A DNA stretch of 64,000 nt from Paenibacillus glucanolyticus NBRC 15330 (GTDB lineage: Bacteria; Bacillota; Bacilli; Paenibacillales; Paenibacillaceae), in assembly GCF_004000885.1 (NCBI RefSeq), contig NZ_BIMC01000008.1, positions 124,001 to 188,000 of the forward strand, given 5' to 3'. Both the position numbers and the translations under genes were made by a program. Position 1 is the stretch's first letter. The number at the start of each line of letters is the position of its first letter. The notes under the pieces were generated by a model. The model was not told the origin of the DNA. It ran no database searches and saw only the letters and a list, made by a program, of their open reading frames with translations. This document shows, piece after piece, positions 63,976 through 64,000 of this stretch.

Positions 63976-64000
63976 ATGCGCAAGTTCTCAGCACTACTGA
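63976..64000 (+). CDS. Start of a probable solute-binding lipoprotein (cut by window end)
   Basis: AAAAGGGGAG precedes ATG 63976, and the first eight codons read MRKFSALL, like the beginning of a signal peptide. Position after two sugar permeases suggests the binding protein of that ABC system. Only 25 bases are visible. Confidence 0.55.

Noticed and set aside
1..64000. Insertion sequences, CRISPR arrays, tRNA/rRNA genes, prophage or plasmid functions
   Set aside because: No transposase, integrase, regular repeat-spacer pattern or cloverleaf was recognised anywhere in the window.

Overview
The window reads as a chromosome segment of a Paenibacillus-type Firmicute. Supporting signs are strong AGGAGG-type ribosome binding sites, moderate GC (roughly 50-55% by eye), YesM/YesN two-component systems beside LplB/LplC-type sugar ABC transporters, Bacillus-type housekeeping genes (ecsAB, nadE, acpS, mutY, bacilliredoxin, folE, uvsE, ddl) and a copper-amine-oxidase-type stalk domain on a secreted hydrolase. 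No rRNA, tRNA, CRISPR array, phage or insertion sequence was seen.

Layout. 1-3.7 kb: the end of a thiamine-precursor ECF transporter (ykoE, ykoD) and a 14-TM drug-efflux MFS. 4.0-14.6 kb: a galactan utilisation locus, consisting of a YesM/YesN two-component system, a binding lipoprotein, two permeases, a GH42 beta-galactosidase and a secreted GH53 endo-galactanase with its own promoter and a cre-like site. 14.7-27.6 kb: MarR/MFS, EcsAB, a BaiN-type flavoprotein, a sporulation-type kinase, bacilliredoxin, nadE, acpS, mutY, a second MFS and sodA. 27.9-33.8 kb: an operon with a large secreted multi-domain protein, a MacB/YknYZ-type ABC exporter and its adaptor. 34.2-38.4 kb: a GNAT acetyltransferase, signal peptidase I, a queG-ogt fusion, yneF and folE. 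38.5-40.5 kb (minus strand): a lipase with a C-terminal WXG100-like domain, a separate WXG100 protein and a lipoprotein. 40.7-46.2 kb: a DUF2935-SOD fusion, an alpha/beta hydrolase, an IclR regulator, and a GntR (YtrA-type)/membrane protein pair. 46.4-58.3 kb: aconitase, an amidase-domain protein, ddl, uvsE, an inositol-phosphatase family protein, an SGNH hydrolase, a pseudogene scrap of an SLC13-type transporter, a TetR regulator and map. 58.8-64.0 kb: a second YesM/YesN system with two permeases and the first codons of a probable binding lipoprotein at the window edge.

How genes work together. The 4-14.6 kb locus is a complete outside-to-inside pathway. The secreted GH53 cuts galactan, the ABC system imports the oligosaccharides (its ATPase is not here and is probably a shared MsmX-type protein), and the cytosolic GH42 releases galactose. 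The enzymes match Bacillus GanA/GanB, but the transporter and regulator are of a different type. The 38.5-40.5 kb cassette has the parts of a type VII secretion lipase toxin in reverse domain order: toxin, small WXG partner and candidate immunity lipoprotein.

Most interesting points are that lipase/WXG100/lipoprotein cassette; the GTTTCA-N5-TGAAAC dyad shared by the iclR promoter region and the aconitase leader, together with a Fur-like box in the iclR promoter; the QueG-Ogt and DUF2935-SOD fusions; a likely CTG start in the MacB-type permease gene; and several small ORFs of 37, 48 and 51 codons. All family assignments come from reading motifs by eye; no searches were run.
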